Below the pieces are notes generated by a model that ran no database searches, was not told where the DNA came from, and was given only the letters and a program-made list of their open reading frames with translations. From Piscirickettsiaceae bacterium (GTDB taxonomy: Bacteria; Pseudomonadota; Gammaproteobacteria; Nitrosococcales; Methylophagaceae), in the NCBI GenBank assembly GCA_013215825.1, contig JABSQN010000004.1, forward strand, positions 434,001 to 498,000: DNA of 64,000 nt, read 5' to 3'. This document shows positions 32,207 to 40,877 of the stretch, piece by piece (position 1 is the stretch's first letter; every line of letters begins with the position of its first letter). A program made the position numbers and the translations under genes.

Positions 32207-33478
32207 TTAACGTCTTGGGGGCCGTGATTTATTCGAGTTATAACCGCCCTGCTTCTTCTTATGTTGCGGCATTGATGGTCTTTTTTCAGGTCGCTTGGCA
32301 GGCTGCGGCTTTTCTAAGGTTTCATCCATTGCCGAAAAAATAGGTAGTTTATGCTTAATATACTGCTCAATATCAGGTAATGAAAATGCATAATCTTCAC
32401 AAGCAAAACTAATGGCAACACCGCTTGCCCCTGCACGTGCAGTTCGGCCAATACGATGCACATAATCTTCTTGATCTTGTGGTAAATCATAGTTAAACAC
32501 ATGACTTACTTCAGGAATATGCAAACCTCGCGCTGCAACATCGGTGGCCACTAAAAATGGAAACTCACCATCTTGAAACTGTTGTAATAAACGTTCACGC
32601 TTTTTCTGTGGCACATCACCCGATAATAAAGCCGCCTTATGACCATTACTCTCTAAATAGCCCCACACTCGATCAGCTACACGTTTAGTATTAACAAACA
32701 CTATGCTACGCAAGGGTTGCAAGCGTTTAATTAACGCCAATAATAACGGTATCTTTTCATCATTCGCAGGGTAATACACACTTTCCTCGATGCGATCACT
32801 GGAAATCTTCTCGGGCTCAACTTGAACTTTAACCGGATTATTCATATGTTCATATGCGAGTTCAGACACTTTAAAACTCAAGGTTGCTGAAAACAACATA
32901 CCCAAACGTTCTTCTGGCGCTGGTACACGACGCAAGAAATAACGTACATCTTTAATAAAGCCTAAATCAAACATACGATCTGCTTCATCAAGCACTACGG
33001 CTTGCACTGATTTAAGGTTAAACACTCGCTGTTTGTGATAATCCAATAATCGACCTGGTGTGCCAATTAAAATATCAACACCATTCATAATGTCTGTTTT
33101 TTGTTTTTCGTAATCTTTACCACCATACGCGACGACAATGCGCAGTTTAGACTCTTTATTTAATATCACGGCATCTTTAGCAATTTGATTTGCAAGCTCA
33201 CGTGTTGGCGCAAGAATAAATGCCCGAGGCTGTTTGCCATCCCAGTTTTTAGGTGGTTCATCGCTTAATAATTTCTGAAAAGTAGCCAATAAAAAAGCAA
33301 TGGTTTTACCTGTGCCAGTTTGCGCCTGCCCCGCTACATCTTGCCCTGCAAGTAGCAAAGGCAATGATTGAGCTTGAATAGGTGTGCAAAACTCGAAACC
33401 CGCACTGCGTAAACCATTTTGAAGCGTTTCATGCAAAGGTAATGACAAAAAAGCCTGTTCTGTTAGATGGGTACTCAT
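32207..33478 (-). CDS. rhlB: ATP-dependent RNA helicase RhlB
   Basis: 423 aa DEAD-box helicase. The N-terminus [16 protein letters not shown] and [16 protein letters not shown] match RhlB. Walker A AQTGTGKT is at 52-59, with [23 protein letters not shown] and [10 protein letters not shown] following. The basic tail (about 380-423) is rich in Lys/Arg/Pro. RhlB works with RNase E in mRNA decay. It is divergent from trxA, as in E. coli. Confidence 0.94.
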   Translation of the reverse strand: MSTHLTEQAFLSLPLHETLQNGLRSAGFEFCTPIQAQSLPLLLAGQDVAGQAQTGTGKTIAFLLATFQKLLSDEPPKNWDGKQPRAFILAPTRELANQIAKDAVILNKESKLRIVVAYGGKDYEKQKTDIMNGVDILIGTPGRLLDYHKQRVFNLKSVQAVVLDEADRMFDLGFIKDVRYFLRRVPAPEERLGMLFSATLSFKVSELAYEHMNNPVKVQVEPEKISSDRIEESVYYPANDEKIPLLLALIKRLQPLRSIVFVNTKRVADRVWGYLESNGHKAALLSGDVPQKKRERLLQQFQDGEFPFLVATDVAARGLHIPEVSHVFNYDLPQDQEDYVHRIGRTARAGASGVAISFACEDYAFSLPDIEQYIKHKLPIFSAMDETLEKPQPAKRPEKRPSMPQHKKKQGGYNSNKSRPPRR

Positions 33479-33580
33479 AGAAATACTTGCATTACCTTTA
33501 GTGATGATAAAAAATGGCTGTCATATTGGTGGGTAGAGTATAGCCTTCCGATAATTTATATACCACTGGAGATAAAAAAC

Positions 33581-33907
33581 ATGAGCGAAAACGTCACCCA
33601 AGTAACTGATGGCGATTTTGATAGCCAAGTCTTACAATCTGATATTCCTGTATTAGTTGATTACTGGGCTGAATGGTGCGGACCTTGCAAAATGATTGCC
33701 CCAATTCTTGAAGAAATTGGCGCTGAATATGCGGGAAAAATTAAAGTCTGCAAGCTTAATATTGATGAAAACTCAGCAACACCACCTCGTTACGGCATTC
33801 GCGGTATTCCTACCCTAATGTTATTTAAAGCGGGGGAAGTTGAAGCAACCAAAGTGGGTGCATTAACTAAATCACAATTAACGGCATTTTTAGATAGCAA
33901 TATCTAA
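33581..33907 (+). CDS. trxA: Thioredoxin 1
   Basis: 108 aa from ATG 33581, with GGAG 9 bases upstream. Active-site WCGPCK at 32-37 and the cis-Pro loop [11 protein letters not shown] are present. It reduces protein disulfides with electrons from thioredoxin reductase. A strong terminator follows. Divergent from rhlB. Confidence 0.97.
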   Translation: MSENVTQVTDGDFDSQVLQSDIPVLVDYWAEWCGPCKMIAPILEEIGAEYAGKIKVCKLNIDENSATPPRYGIRGIPTLMLFKAGEVEATKVGALTKSQLTAFLDSNI

Positions 33908-33957
33908 ACTCATCTGTTGTCAGATGTGACAGCAGATTCTAAATTCGTTAAATCCTG

Positions 33958-33992
33958 AAAACACTGAGCGTGTGTACATGCTCAGTGTTTTT
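33958..33992 (+). terminator. Rho-independent terminator after trxA
   Basis: AAAACACTGAGC and GCTCAGTGTTTTT form a 12-pair stem around a short loop and end in a T run. It closes the trxA transcript 50 bases after the stop. Confidence 0.9.
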
Positions 33993-34023
33993 CTATCTTT
34001 ATCACCACTAAATATTAATCTCT

Positions 34024-36198
34024 ATGGATATTTCTGAATTACTCGATGGTTTAAATAAACCTCAACGTGAAGCCGTGGCCGCGCCACTAGGTCATGCTCG
34101 CATTTTAGCGGGAGCTGGTAGCGGTAAGACCCGTGTTTTAGTTCATCGAATTTGCTGGCTTATTCAAGCAGAAGATCTATCGCCTGCTAATATTCTTGCC
34201 GTTACGTTTACCAATAAAGCCGCGAAAGAAATGCGTTCTAAGATTGAAGAGGGTCTTGGTTTCCCCATTGGCGGAATGTGGGTCGGCACCTTTCATGGTT
34301 TAGCCCATCGCTTATTACGCGGTCATTGGAAAGAGGCTGATTTACCTCAAAGCTTCCAAATCCTTGATAGTGACGATCAATTGCGCATGTTAAAGCGCAT
34401 TATTCGTGGCATGGAGTTAGATGAATCACAATGGCCACCTAAACAGGCTCAATGGTATATTAACGGCCAAAAAGATGAAGGCTTACGTTCAAAACATATT
34501 CAAGCAGGCAATGATCCTTATTCTCAAAAAATGTTGGCTATTTATCAGGCTTATGAAGAGGCTTGCCAACGCGCTGGCGTGATCGACTTTGGCGAGATAT
34601 TATTGCGTAGTCATGAGTTATGGCTAAAGCGCCCAGATATTTTGGCGATTTACCAACAACGTTTTAAGCAAATCTTAGTCGATGAGTTTCAAGATACCAA
34701 TACTATTCAATATGCGTGGTTACGTTTGCTTGCTGGCGACACCGGACATTTATTTATTGTTGGTGATGATGATCAGTCTATTTATGGCTGGCGCGGTGCA
34801 AAAATAGAAAATATCCAGAAATTTCATCAAGACTATACCGATGCATCTTCTATTCGCTTAGAACAAAACTATCGTTCAACCGGTAATATCCTTGCTGGTG
34901 CTAACGCAGTGATTGCGAATAATAGCGACCGACTTGGCAAAGAGCTTTGGACAGATGATGACGATGGCAAGTTAATCCAAATTTATAATGCGTATAACGA
35001 ACGTGATGAAGCAGGCTATTTGGTTGAACAAGTAAAAACAGCGGTTGCCACTGGTGGAAAACGGGCAGATCATGCAGTGTTATATCGCTCTAACGCACAA
35101 TCTCGGGTGATTGAAGAAGCCTTAATGCAAGCCAATATGCCCTATCGTGTGTACGGTGGTTTACGATTTTTTGATCGTGCTGAAATCAAAGATGTTTTAT
35201 CGTATTTGCGCCTAGTCGCAAATCGCAATGATGATGCCGCATTTGAACGGGTTGTTAATACACCTACACGGGGTATTGGCGCGGCGACATTGACCCAATT
35301 ACGTCAATACGCCCGTGAACAAAATCAAACCATGTGGCAGGCCTGTGTTGACTTATTAGCAGCCAAATTCTTTACGGCTCGTGCGGGTAATGCCTTAACC
35401 GGATTTTTAACCTTAATTGATTCATTAACGCCTGAAGATGACAGCATGCCATTGCATGAACTGACTACTTTAGTGATTGATGAAAGCGGCTTACGCGCTC
35501 ATTTTGAAAAAGATCAGTCAGAAAAAGGCCAAGGTCGTATTGAAAACTTAGATGAACTCATCAATGCAACTCGCATGTTTGAACGCCCCGATGATGAAGA
35601 GTTTGCCGATCTCCCCTTACTAGCAGCCTTCCTTTCTCATGCCGCATTAGAGGCAGGTGAAAATCAAGCCGAACAATGGGAAGACTGTGTGCAATTAATG
35701 ACCCTACATTCAGCCAAGGGCTTAGAGTTCCCTGTTGTCTTTATGGTCGGTATGGAGGAAGGCTTATTCCCCGGACAGAAAAGCAGTGATGATCCTAACC
35801 GCCTAGCAGAAGAACGCCGTCTTTGTTATGTCGGTATGACACGAGCAAGAACGGTTTTATATTTACTACACACTGAATCACGCTTTTTATATGGGCAAGA
35901 AATGTCGCCCAGCCCTTCTCGATTCTTACGTGAAATACCCAACGAACGTTTTGAAGAAATTCGGGCTCGTAAAACCGTAGTGAGTAGTGGCAACTCAAGC
36001 TTCGTTGCTCCTAAACATACCACAGCAATCAATGAAACAGGCTTTAACCCTGGTCAACAAGTGCATCATCAAAAATTTGGTGCTGGTACGGTGATTGATA
36101 CCGAAGGTTCTGGAAAAAGCGCTCGTATTCAAGTAAATTTTAAACACGCAGGCAGTAAGTGGTTAGTGCTTGCTTATGCTAAATTGGAAAAAGTGTAA
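34024..36198 (+). CDS. uvrD: DNA helicase II (UvrD)
   Basis: 724 aa superfamily 1A helicase. Walker A AGAGSGKT is near 30-36; other motifs are VTFTNKAAKEM, LVDEFQDTN, DDQSIYGWRGA, LEQNYRS, LMTLHSAKGLEFP and EERRLCYVGMTRAR. A C-terminal Tudor-like domain (about 675-724) has GQQVHHQKFGAGTV. It unwinds DNA in mismatch and nucleotide excision repair. Rep or PcrA naming is less likely given length and tail. Confidence 0.94.
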   Translation: MDISELLDGLNKPQREAVAAPLGHARILAGAGSGKTRVLVHRICWLIQAEDLSPANILAVTFTNKAAKEMRSKIEEGLGFPIGGMWVGTFHGLAHRLLRGHWKEADLPQSFQILDSDDQLRMLKRIIRGMELDESQWPPKQAQWYINGQKDEGLRSKHIQAGNDPYSQKMLAIYQAYEEACQRAGVIDFGEILLRSHELWLKRPDILAIYQQRFKQILVDEFQDTNTIQYAWLRLLAGDTGHLFIVGDDDQSIYGWRGAKIENIQKFHQDYTDASSIRLEQNYRSTGNILAGANAVIANNSDRLGKELWTDDDDGKLIQIYNAYNERDEAGYLVEQVKTAVATGGKRADHAVLYRSNAQSRVIEEALMQANMPYRVYGGLRFFDRAEIKDVLSYLRLVANRNDDAAFERVVNTPTRGIGAATLTQLRQYAREQNQTMWQACVDLLAAKFFTARAGNALTGFLTLIDSLTPEDDSMPLHELTTLVIDESGLRAHFEKDQSEKGQGRIENLDELINATRMFERPDDEEFADLPLLAAFLSHAALEAGENQAEQWEDCVQLMTLHSAKGLEFPVVFMVGMEEGLFPGQKSSDDPNRLAEERRLCYVGMTRARTVLYLLHTESRFLYGQEMSPSPSRFLREIPNERFEEIRARKTVVSSGNSSFVAPKHTTAINETGFNPGQQVHHQKFGAGTVIDTEGSGKSARIQVNFKHAGSKWLVLAYAKLEKV

Positions 36199-36199
36199 T

Positions 36200-36242
36200 C
36201 GTAGGTTGGGTTTCAACCTAACATCAAGTATTCCAACCTACG
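36200..36242. repeat. Short inverted repeat between uvrD and the TRAP gene
   Basis: CGTAGGTTGG and CCAACCTACG are perfect 10-base inverted repeats with an inner GGTTGGGTTTCAACC-type fold. The GTAGGTTGGG motif belongs to a type of dispersed intergenic repeat seen in many proteobacteria. It may serve as a terminator for uvrD. Confidence 0.6.
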
Positions 36243-36260
36243 CACATAACAGGAAAATAT

Positions 36261-37361
36261 ATGAAAAACACAATTATTAATGGATTGTTTATCGCTTTAC
36301 TAAGCTTATTTCTTGCAGCATGCAATGAAGAACAATCAAATAGCAACGCTGATCAATCCGTTGATGCCGGCAAAACCTACAATTGGAAAATGGTCACCAC
36401 ATGGCCACCCGGTTTTCCTGTATTGCAAGAAGGTGTAGAACGCTTTTCTGACACTATCAAAGCCATGTCAAATGGCCGATTAAACATTAATGTCTATGCC
36501 GGTGGTGAATTGATCCCCGCACTACAATCCTTTGATGCCGTCTCACAAGGCACGGTCGAAATGAGTCATGGCAGCGCCTATTACTGGGCAGGAAAAGTGC
36601 CAGAAGCACAGTTCTTCTCAACCGTACCTTTTGGGATGACGGCTCGCGGTATGAATGCCTGGCTGTATAATGGTGGCGGTTTAGAATTATGGCGTGAAGT
36701 CTATAAACCCTTCCATGTTATCCCTTTTCCGATGGGCAATACTGGCGTGCAAATGGGCGGCTGGTTTAATAAAGAAATTAACTCGCTTGATGATATTAAA
36801 GGGCTAAAAATGCGTATCCCGGGTCTCGGCGGCAAAGTCTTTGCCAAAGCCGGTGGTAACCCTGTTCTACTCGCTGGTAGCGAAGTGTATACAGCCTTAG
36901 AACGCAACACCATTGATGCCACCGAATGGATTGGTCCTTTTCACGATCAACGCCTAGGTTTATACCGCGCCGCTAATCATTATTATTATCCCGGCTGGCA
37001 TGAACCCGGCACCGTACTTGAACTCACCGTTAATCAACGGGCTTGGGATTCGCTACCCGCCGATTTACAAGCGATTGTCAGCAATGCAGCGATGGCAGAA
37101 AACTTACGCATGTTCTCAGAAATGGAACACAAAAACTTATCCGCATTACAAGAGTTAAAAGATCGGCCTAATGTGCAAATTCACCGTTTTCCTGATGATG
37201 TTTTAGCTAAACTGAAATCACTCACCGCTGAAACATTGGCAGAAGAAGCCGCTAAGGATCCAGAGTTTGCACGTATTTATGAAGCTTACCAAGCCTTTCG
37301 CCTGCAAAATGATGCATGGTCTGAATTGTCAGAAAATGCCTATTTAGCGATTAAAAAATAA
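36261..37361 (+). CDS. TRAP-type (DctP family) solute-binding lipoprotein
   Basis: 366 aa. Lipoprotein signal with lipobox LAAC (Cys21), then a DctP-type binding fold: KMVTTWPPGFPVLQEGVERFSD, AGGELIPALQSFDAVSQGTVEMSHG, LKMRIPGLGGKVFAKAGG and the selectivity-filter-like NTIDATEWIGP. The tryptophan-rich motifs resemble TakP/keto-acid binders. No TRAP membrane subunits (DctQ/M) are next to it; instead a small protein and a DUF411 protein follow with overlapping codons. Confidence 0.9.
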   Translation: MKNTIINGLFIALLSLFLAACNEEQSNSNADQSVDAGKTYNWKMVTTWPPGFPVLQEGVERFSDTIKAMSNGRLNINVYAGGELIPALQSFDAVSQGTVEMSHGSAYYWAGKVPEAQFFSTVPFGMTARGMNAWLYNGGGLELWREVYKPFHVIPFPMGNTGVQMGGWFNKEINSLDDIKGLKMRIPGLGGKVFAKAGGNPVLLAGSEVYTALERNTIDATEWIGPFHDQRLGLYRAANHYYYPGWHEPGTVLELTVNQRAWDSLPADLQAIVSNAAMAENLRMFSEMEHKNLSALQELKDRPNVQIHRFPDDVLAKLKSLTAETLAEEAAKDPEFARIYEAYQAFRLQNDAWSELSENAYLAIKK

Positions 37362-37615
37362 TGACTATTTATCTTATCTTCAGCCAAGAAGGCTTTGTAG
37401 AAGCACAAGAGAGCCTTATTGCCGATAAAGCGAGCCTTTGGGTTAACCAAGACTTTTTATCTGATGAACAAGTGGCCGTGTTAACACAACACAATATTGA
37501 GTTAAATCTCTTTATTGAATTTGTTGATGGTAGTGATGTGAAATCAATTGATGCGGCATTAAAACCCATTGAAAAACAAACACCCAAAGCTGAAATTTTA
37601 GTTGAGTATTTATAA
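37361..37615 (+). CDS. Hypothetical small protein
   Basis: 84 aa, acidic, soluble, of alternating strands and helices. The ATG overlaps the stop of the TRAP lipoprotein gene by one base, and its own stop overlaps the DUF411 gene start by one base, so translation is very likely coupled. I do not recognise a family. Confidence 0.75.
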   Translation: MTIYLIFSQEGFVEAQESLIADKASLWVNQDFLSDEQVAVLTQHNIELNLFIEFVDGSDVKSIDAALKPIEKQTPKAEILVEYL

Positions 37616-38142
37616 TGAATAAAATGTTCTATAGTCTACTTTTTGTATTATTTCTAACCGCTTGCCAAGATGAATCAGAACCAACGGAACAATCAACAGT
37701 TGCCGTCACTGAAGTTGTAACATCATCAACCGCACCCACAATTGAGGTTTATCGCAGTCCAACATGTAATTGTTGCCATAAGTGGATTACTCATTTAGAA
37801 GAAAATAAATTTAGTGTAATTGATAAATTAACGCAGGATATGGTGAGCGTTAAAGAGGCTGTGAAATTACCGAAACAAATGGCTTCATGCCACACGGCAA
37901 TCATTGATGGTTATATTATTGAAGGTCATGTTCCTGCTGATGATATTTTACGTTTATTAACTGAAAAACCTGAGGTTGCAGGCTTGTCCGTACCGCAAAT
38001 GCCAGTGGGCACTCCAGGCATGGAAATGGGCGAACGTAAAGATCCGTTTATCGTTTTTCAGTTTGATAAAGCAGGAAAACACAGCGTATTTAGTGAATAT
38101 ACGCCTGATGACAGTAATCAATATCAACACCAAACACACTAA
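37615..38142 (+). CDS. DUF411 metal-binding lipoprotein
   Basis: 175 aa. Lipobox LTAC (Cys17), then a DUF411 domain with YRSPTCNCCHKWI (Cys51, Cys53, Cys54), MASCHTAIIDGYIIEGHVPADDI and LSVPQMPVGTPGMEMG. DUF411 proteins are often near copper resistance genes and are thought to bind metal. Here the neighbour is a TRAP binding protein, which is unusual. The last residues (QYQHQTH) are His/Gln-rich. Confidence 0.92.
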   Translation: MNKMFYSLLFVLFLTACQDESEPTEQSTVAVTEVVTSSTAPTIEVYRSPTCNCCHKWITHLEENKFSVIDKLTQDMVSVKEAVKLPKQMASCHTAIIDGYIIEGHVPADDILRLLTEKPEVAGLSVPQMPVGTPGMEMGERKDPFIVFQFDKAGKHSVFSEYTPDDSNQYQHQTH

Positions 38143-38147
38143 ATTCA

Positions 38148-39020
38148 GTGGAGTTGTTGGTTGTTTTAGGGCGGGTCATCTTTTCATCATTCGCTAATGT
38201 TTTTCAGAAGAAATTAGCCCACCAAGGCTTACACCCGTTCTTTATCGTTATGGCATCCTATTTTGTATTAACGCTGATTTGCTTGCCTTTATTATCACTG
38301 ACTACACCCACTGAATTAAGCCAAACCTTCTGGATCAATATCTTCTTTGCCGCCTTATTAGATATGGCAGGCACCTTATTTTTAGTCATGTCATTGTCCA
38401 AAACCGATCTGTCTGTTTTTGGGCCGCTTAATGCGTATAAAGTTGTTATTTCCATGTTCTTAGCGATGCTATTTATTGGTGAAATTCCCAGCACACAAGG
38501 CTTTATCGGCGTTGCGGTCATTGTCTTGGGCAGCTACTTTTTATTTCCATCAAGCCAAGATAGCAATGCTAACCGCTTATTTCACTTATTATTAGACCGT
38601 GGTGTGCAATATCGTTTTCTATCAATACTCCTGTTTTCCATCGGCACGCTACCACTGAAAAATGCCGTTGTCGCCGGTGATGCCTTATCCACCACCCTAT
38701 TTTGGTGTTTGATTGGTTTTCCCTTAGCAGTTATTGCTCACGCCCTATTTTTAAAAGACAATTTCAAGCAAGACTATCAAAAGTCAAAACAACAACTCAG
38801 CCAGTTCCTCTATCTCGGCGGTCTGATATTCCTGATGCAATATATGACCATGATCGTATTTTCACAGCTACTTATTGTCTATTCACTCGCCCTATTCCAA
38901 CTTAACATGGTGTTACATGTCTTTCTCGGTTGGCGTATCTTTAATGAGCAACATATTAAACAACGGCTTGCCGCCAGTGTCATTATGATTATCGGTAGTT
39001 TATTGGTGCTTAAAGCGTAA
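38148..39020 (+). CDS. EamA/DMT-family transporter
   Basis: 290 aa, about ten membrane segments in two similar halves, typical of the drug/metabolite transporter superfamily. It starts with GTG at 38148, 5 bases after the DUF411 stop. The segment LSKTDLSVFGPLNAYKVV with the charged residues of the fourth helix fits EamA proteins. The substrate is unknown. Confidence 0.82.
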   Translation: MELLVVLGRVIFSSFANVFQKKLAHQGLHPFFIVMASYFVLTLICLPLLSLTTPTELSQTFWINIFFAALLDMAGTLFLVMSLSKTDLSVFGPLNAYKVVISMFLAMLFIGEIPSTQGFIGVAVIVLGSYFLFPSSQDSNANRLFHLLLDRGVQYRFLSILLFSIGTLPLKNAVVAGDALSTTLFWCLIGFPLAVIAHALFLKDNFKQDYQKSKQQLSQFLYLGGLIFLMQYMTMIVFSQLLIVYSLALFQLNMVLHVFLGWRIFNEQHIKQRLAASVIMIIGSLLVLKA

Positions 39021-39095
39021 CAATGGAATTCCTAGCAGAATACGACTATAGGGACTCGCTCACTTCACGATATTCTCTTGTGTATAGAAGTGAAC

Positions 39096-39470
39096 TTAAC
39101 GGCCATCATCTATAAAAACACGCCAATTCTGTAGTACAACGTAGAAATCCTCTAAGCCACAGAAAGCCTCTGATTCATCAACGTAGAGAGACAATGCATC
39201 TTCAAGTTCAAATTCCTCACCACTTTCAAGTTCATTGGCAAAAACCCTAACCTCCTCACCATCGAGTTCAATTGATAGCGCTTTACCTATCATTCGCCAA
39301 TCTTTCAGCTGATTACTCTGCAATCTAACGATAATTTGACAGAGTTCTTCATGTTTTTCTGAACATTCTCCTAGCTCTTCGACAAACCAAAATCCTAATA
39401 TTTCTTGGCCCATACTAAAGTCAGCAACTAAAGCACCCGTTAAGGTGTTACGTTGAAATTCATATTCCAT
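39096..39470 (-). CDS. yacL: UPF0231 family protein (YacL)
   Basis: 124 aa. The start MEYEFQRNTLTGALVADFSMGQEILGFWFVEEL and the end YVDESEAFCGLEDFYVVLQNWRVFI match E. coli YacL in order and length. The function is unknown. It stands alone. Confidence 0.88.
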   Translation of the reverse strand: MEYEFQRNTLTGALVADFSMGQEILGFWFVEELGECSEKHEELCQIIVRLQSNQLKDWRMIGKALSIELDGEEVRVFANELESGEEFELEDALSLYVDESEAFCGLEDFYVVLQNWRVFIDDGR

Positions 39471-39539
39471 AAATTGTCATGCCTTAAATATACCTAATCA
39501 AGCTTTAACTCAATGCACGAAAAGGTGGATAACAGCTTG

Positions 39540-39740
39540 TTAAAAGCCAAAGCCACCAGCTTCTGGGCGGTTTGCCTCATTTCTAAGGTTTTTGGCATCA
39601 CTTCTATCTTTCTTTTCCACACGCTTTTTCTTCTTACGCTCATTTTTCTCAGCTACGATTTTGATTGCCTCATCTTTCGTTAAGCTAGGATGTTTAGCGA
39701 GTAATTCTTCGACCTTGCCATCTCTTTTAGTCTTTGGCAA
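39540..39740 (-). CDS. Small highly charged protein
   Basis: 66 aa, one third Lys/Arg. It starts PKTKRDGKVEELLAKHPSLTKDEAIKIVAEKNERKKKK and ends in a short Gly-rich tail (GGFGF). The start is a TTG at 39740 with a GAGG only 1 base away, which is too close to be ideal; start choice is uncertain. Similar small proteins occur in marine gammaproteobacteria as far as I recall. The role is unknown. Confidence 0.55.
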   Translation of the reverse strand: MPKTKRDGKVEELLAKHPSLTKDEAIKIVAEKNERKKKKRVEKKDRSDAKNLRNEANRPEAGGFGF

Positions 39741-40346
39741 ACCTCATAATTTGTAAATTCAGATATTAAATGTCTTTATCTGCTTCCTGAATGGAAAGGC
39801 ATATAGCCGTTATCATTCAAATTACAGGTTGCTATTTTCTGTCATCCTCGCGTATGAGGGGCTCCATGGGCAGTGGAAATAGTCACTATCGCTGGCTCCC
39901 GTTTTCACGGGGATGACGGGCTTTGTTAAAATCTCTGTAACTTCATGTACCACAGGTATATAACGCGTTTTTAACAAGCCACACTTTTTGTGGCTGGAAT
40001 GACCTTGAGAAATTTGCTAAGATTTTTATAATTAAATTATATCAAATTCGTTATTACAAGTTAGAATATAAGCTAAGTATTTTACTCATTTCAAGCTCTT
40101 CCATAATGTTTAACTTAGCCCGTCATAGTTCGTGTTTTGTGGAAAGTAGCTGACGAAGGGTATTTGATATGACACTATTTAAGTACTACATTAAAGATAC
40201 TTTAAGCAATGAATAGTAGTGTCTAAAAAAACAAGTAAACTACTCTAGATTGAAACCGCATAATAAAACTAAAGGTCAGCAATATCGATACAATGATTAC
40301 TTTGTTAATTCACCCAAGTCAATCACTCTGTCGTTGTTCTTAATTC
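39741..40346. other. Intergenic spacer with a repeat element
   Basis: About 600 bases without a gene. It holds the repeat at 39840-39920, a short GCCACA/TGTGGC hairpin (39978-39994) and a longer imperfect inverted repeat GACACTA/TAGTGTC (about 40171-40223). No promoter could be assigned with confidence for the next gene. Confidence 0.5.
39840..39920. repeat. REP-like palindromic repeat
   Basis: The left end TGTCATCCTCGCG and right end GGGGATGACGGG form an interrupted inverted repeat with inner GCTCCA/TGGC pieces. It resembles the dispersed GTCATTCC...GGATGAC repeats of bacterial genomes and shares the GTCAT/ATGAC ends with the inner part of the element at 24713-24878. Confidence 0.65.
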
Positions 40347-40784
40347 ATGGATCTATTCTCTGAGTTAGGTCTTTGGGGCCTTGGCATATCAGCCTTTCTT
40401 GCTGCCACACTCTTGCCCCTTAGTTCTGAACTTGTTTTATCGGCTTTATTACTAGCCGGGGAAAATACACTCACTGTCATTTTCATCGCAACATTCGCTA
40501 ATGTCTTAGGTTCAATAGTTAATTACCTAATTGGTCGATGGGGTGCTGATGGCATTCTGCACCGCTGGTTTAAACTATCATCGGCACAAACCGATAAAGC
40601 GGAACATCAATTCAATCGCTATGGGAAATGGAGCTTACTATTTTCTTGGCTACCCATTATTGGCGATCCACTGACCTTTATTGCGGGTGTATTAAAAGTG
40701 CGATTTAGCCTATTTTTAATACTCGTCACCCTTGGAAAGTTTGGTCGTTATTGGCTACTTAGCCAAGCAGTTTTAGCTAGTTAA
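40347..40784 (+). CDS. YqaA family (DedA/SNARE-associated-like) membrane protein
   Basis: 145 aa, four to five membrane segments, with FLAATLLPLSSELVLSALLLAG, NVLGSIVNYLIGRWG and FSWLPIIGDPLTFIAGVLKV as in YqaA. The family is a short branch of the DedA superfamily. Substrate unknown. Located upstream of a Fur-box-preceded iron gene but separated from it by 93 bases. Confidence 0.88.
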   Translation: MDLFSELGLWGLGISAFLAATLLPLSSELVLSALLLAGENTLTVIFIATFANVLGSIVNYLIGRWGADGILHRWFKLSSAQTDKAEHQFNRYGKWSLLFSWLPIIGDPLTFIAGVLKVRFSLFLILVTLGKFGRYWLLSQAVLAS

Positions 40785-40826
40785 TCCAAAGAAATTTATA
40801 AAAAAATTACTTTTACTTTTCTTTGC

Positions 40827-40847
40827 AAATGAGAATTGTTATCATTT
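40827..40847 (+). promoter_or_regulatory. Fur box upstream of the FTR1 gene
   Basis: AATGAGAATTGTTATCATT at 40828-40846 is a near-palindromic 19-base match to the Fur consensus (GATAATGATAATCATTATC type), 31 bases before the ATG of the iron permease. It would repress the gene when iron is plentiful. Confidence 0.85.
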
Positions 40848-40877
40848 AAAAGATGTTTATTTACTTTACTGTGAGAA

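Noticed and set aside
40171-40223. GACACTA/TAGTGTC inverted repeat as a terminator or small RNA
   Set aside because: The arms are imperfect, no T run follows on either strand and no promoter is evident.
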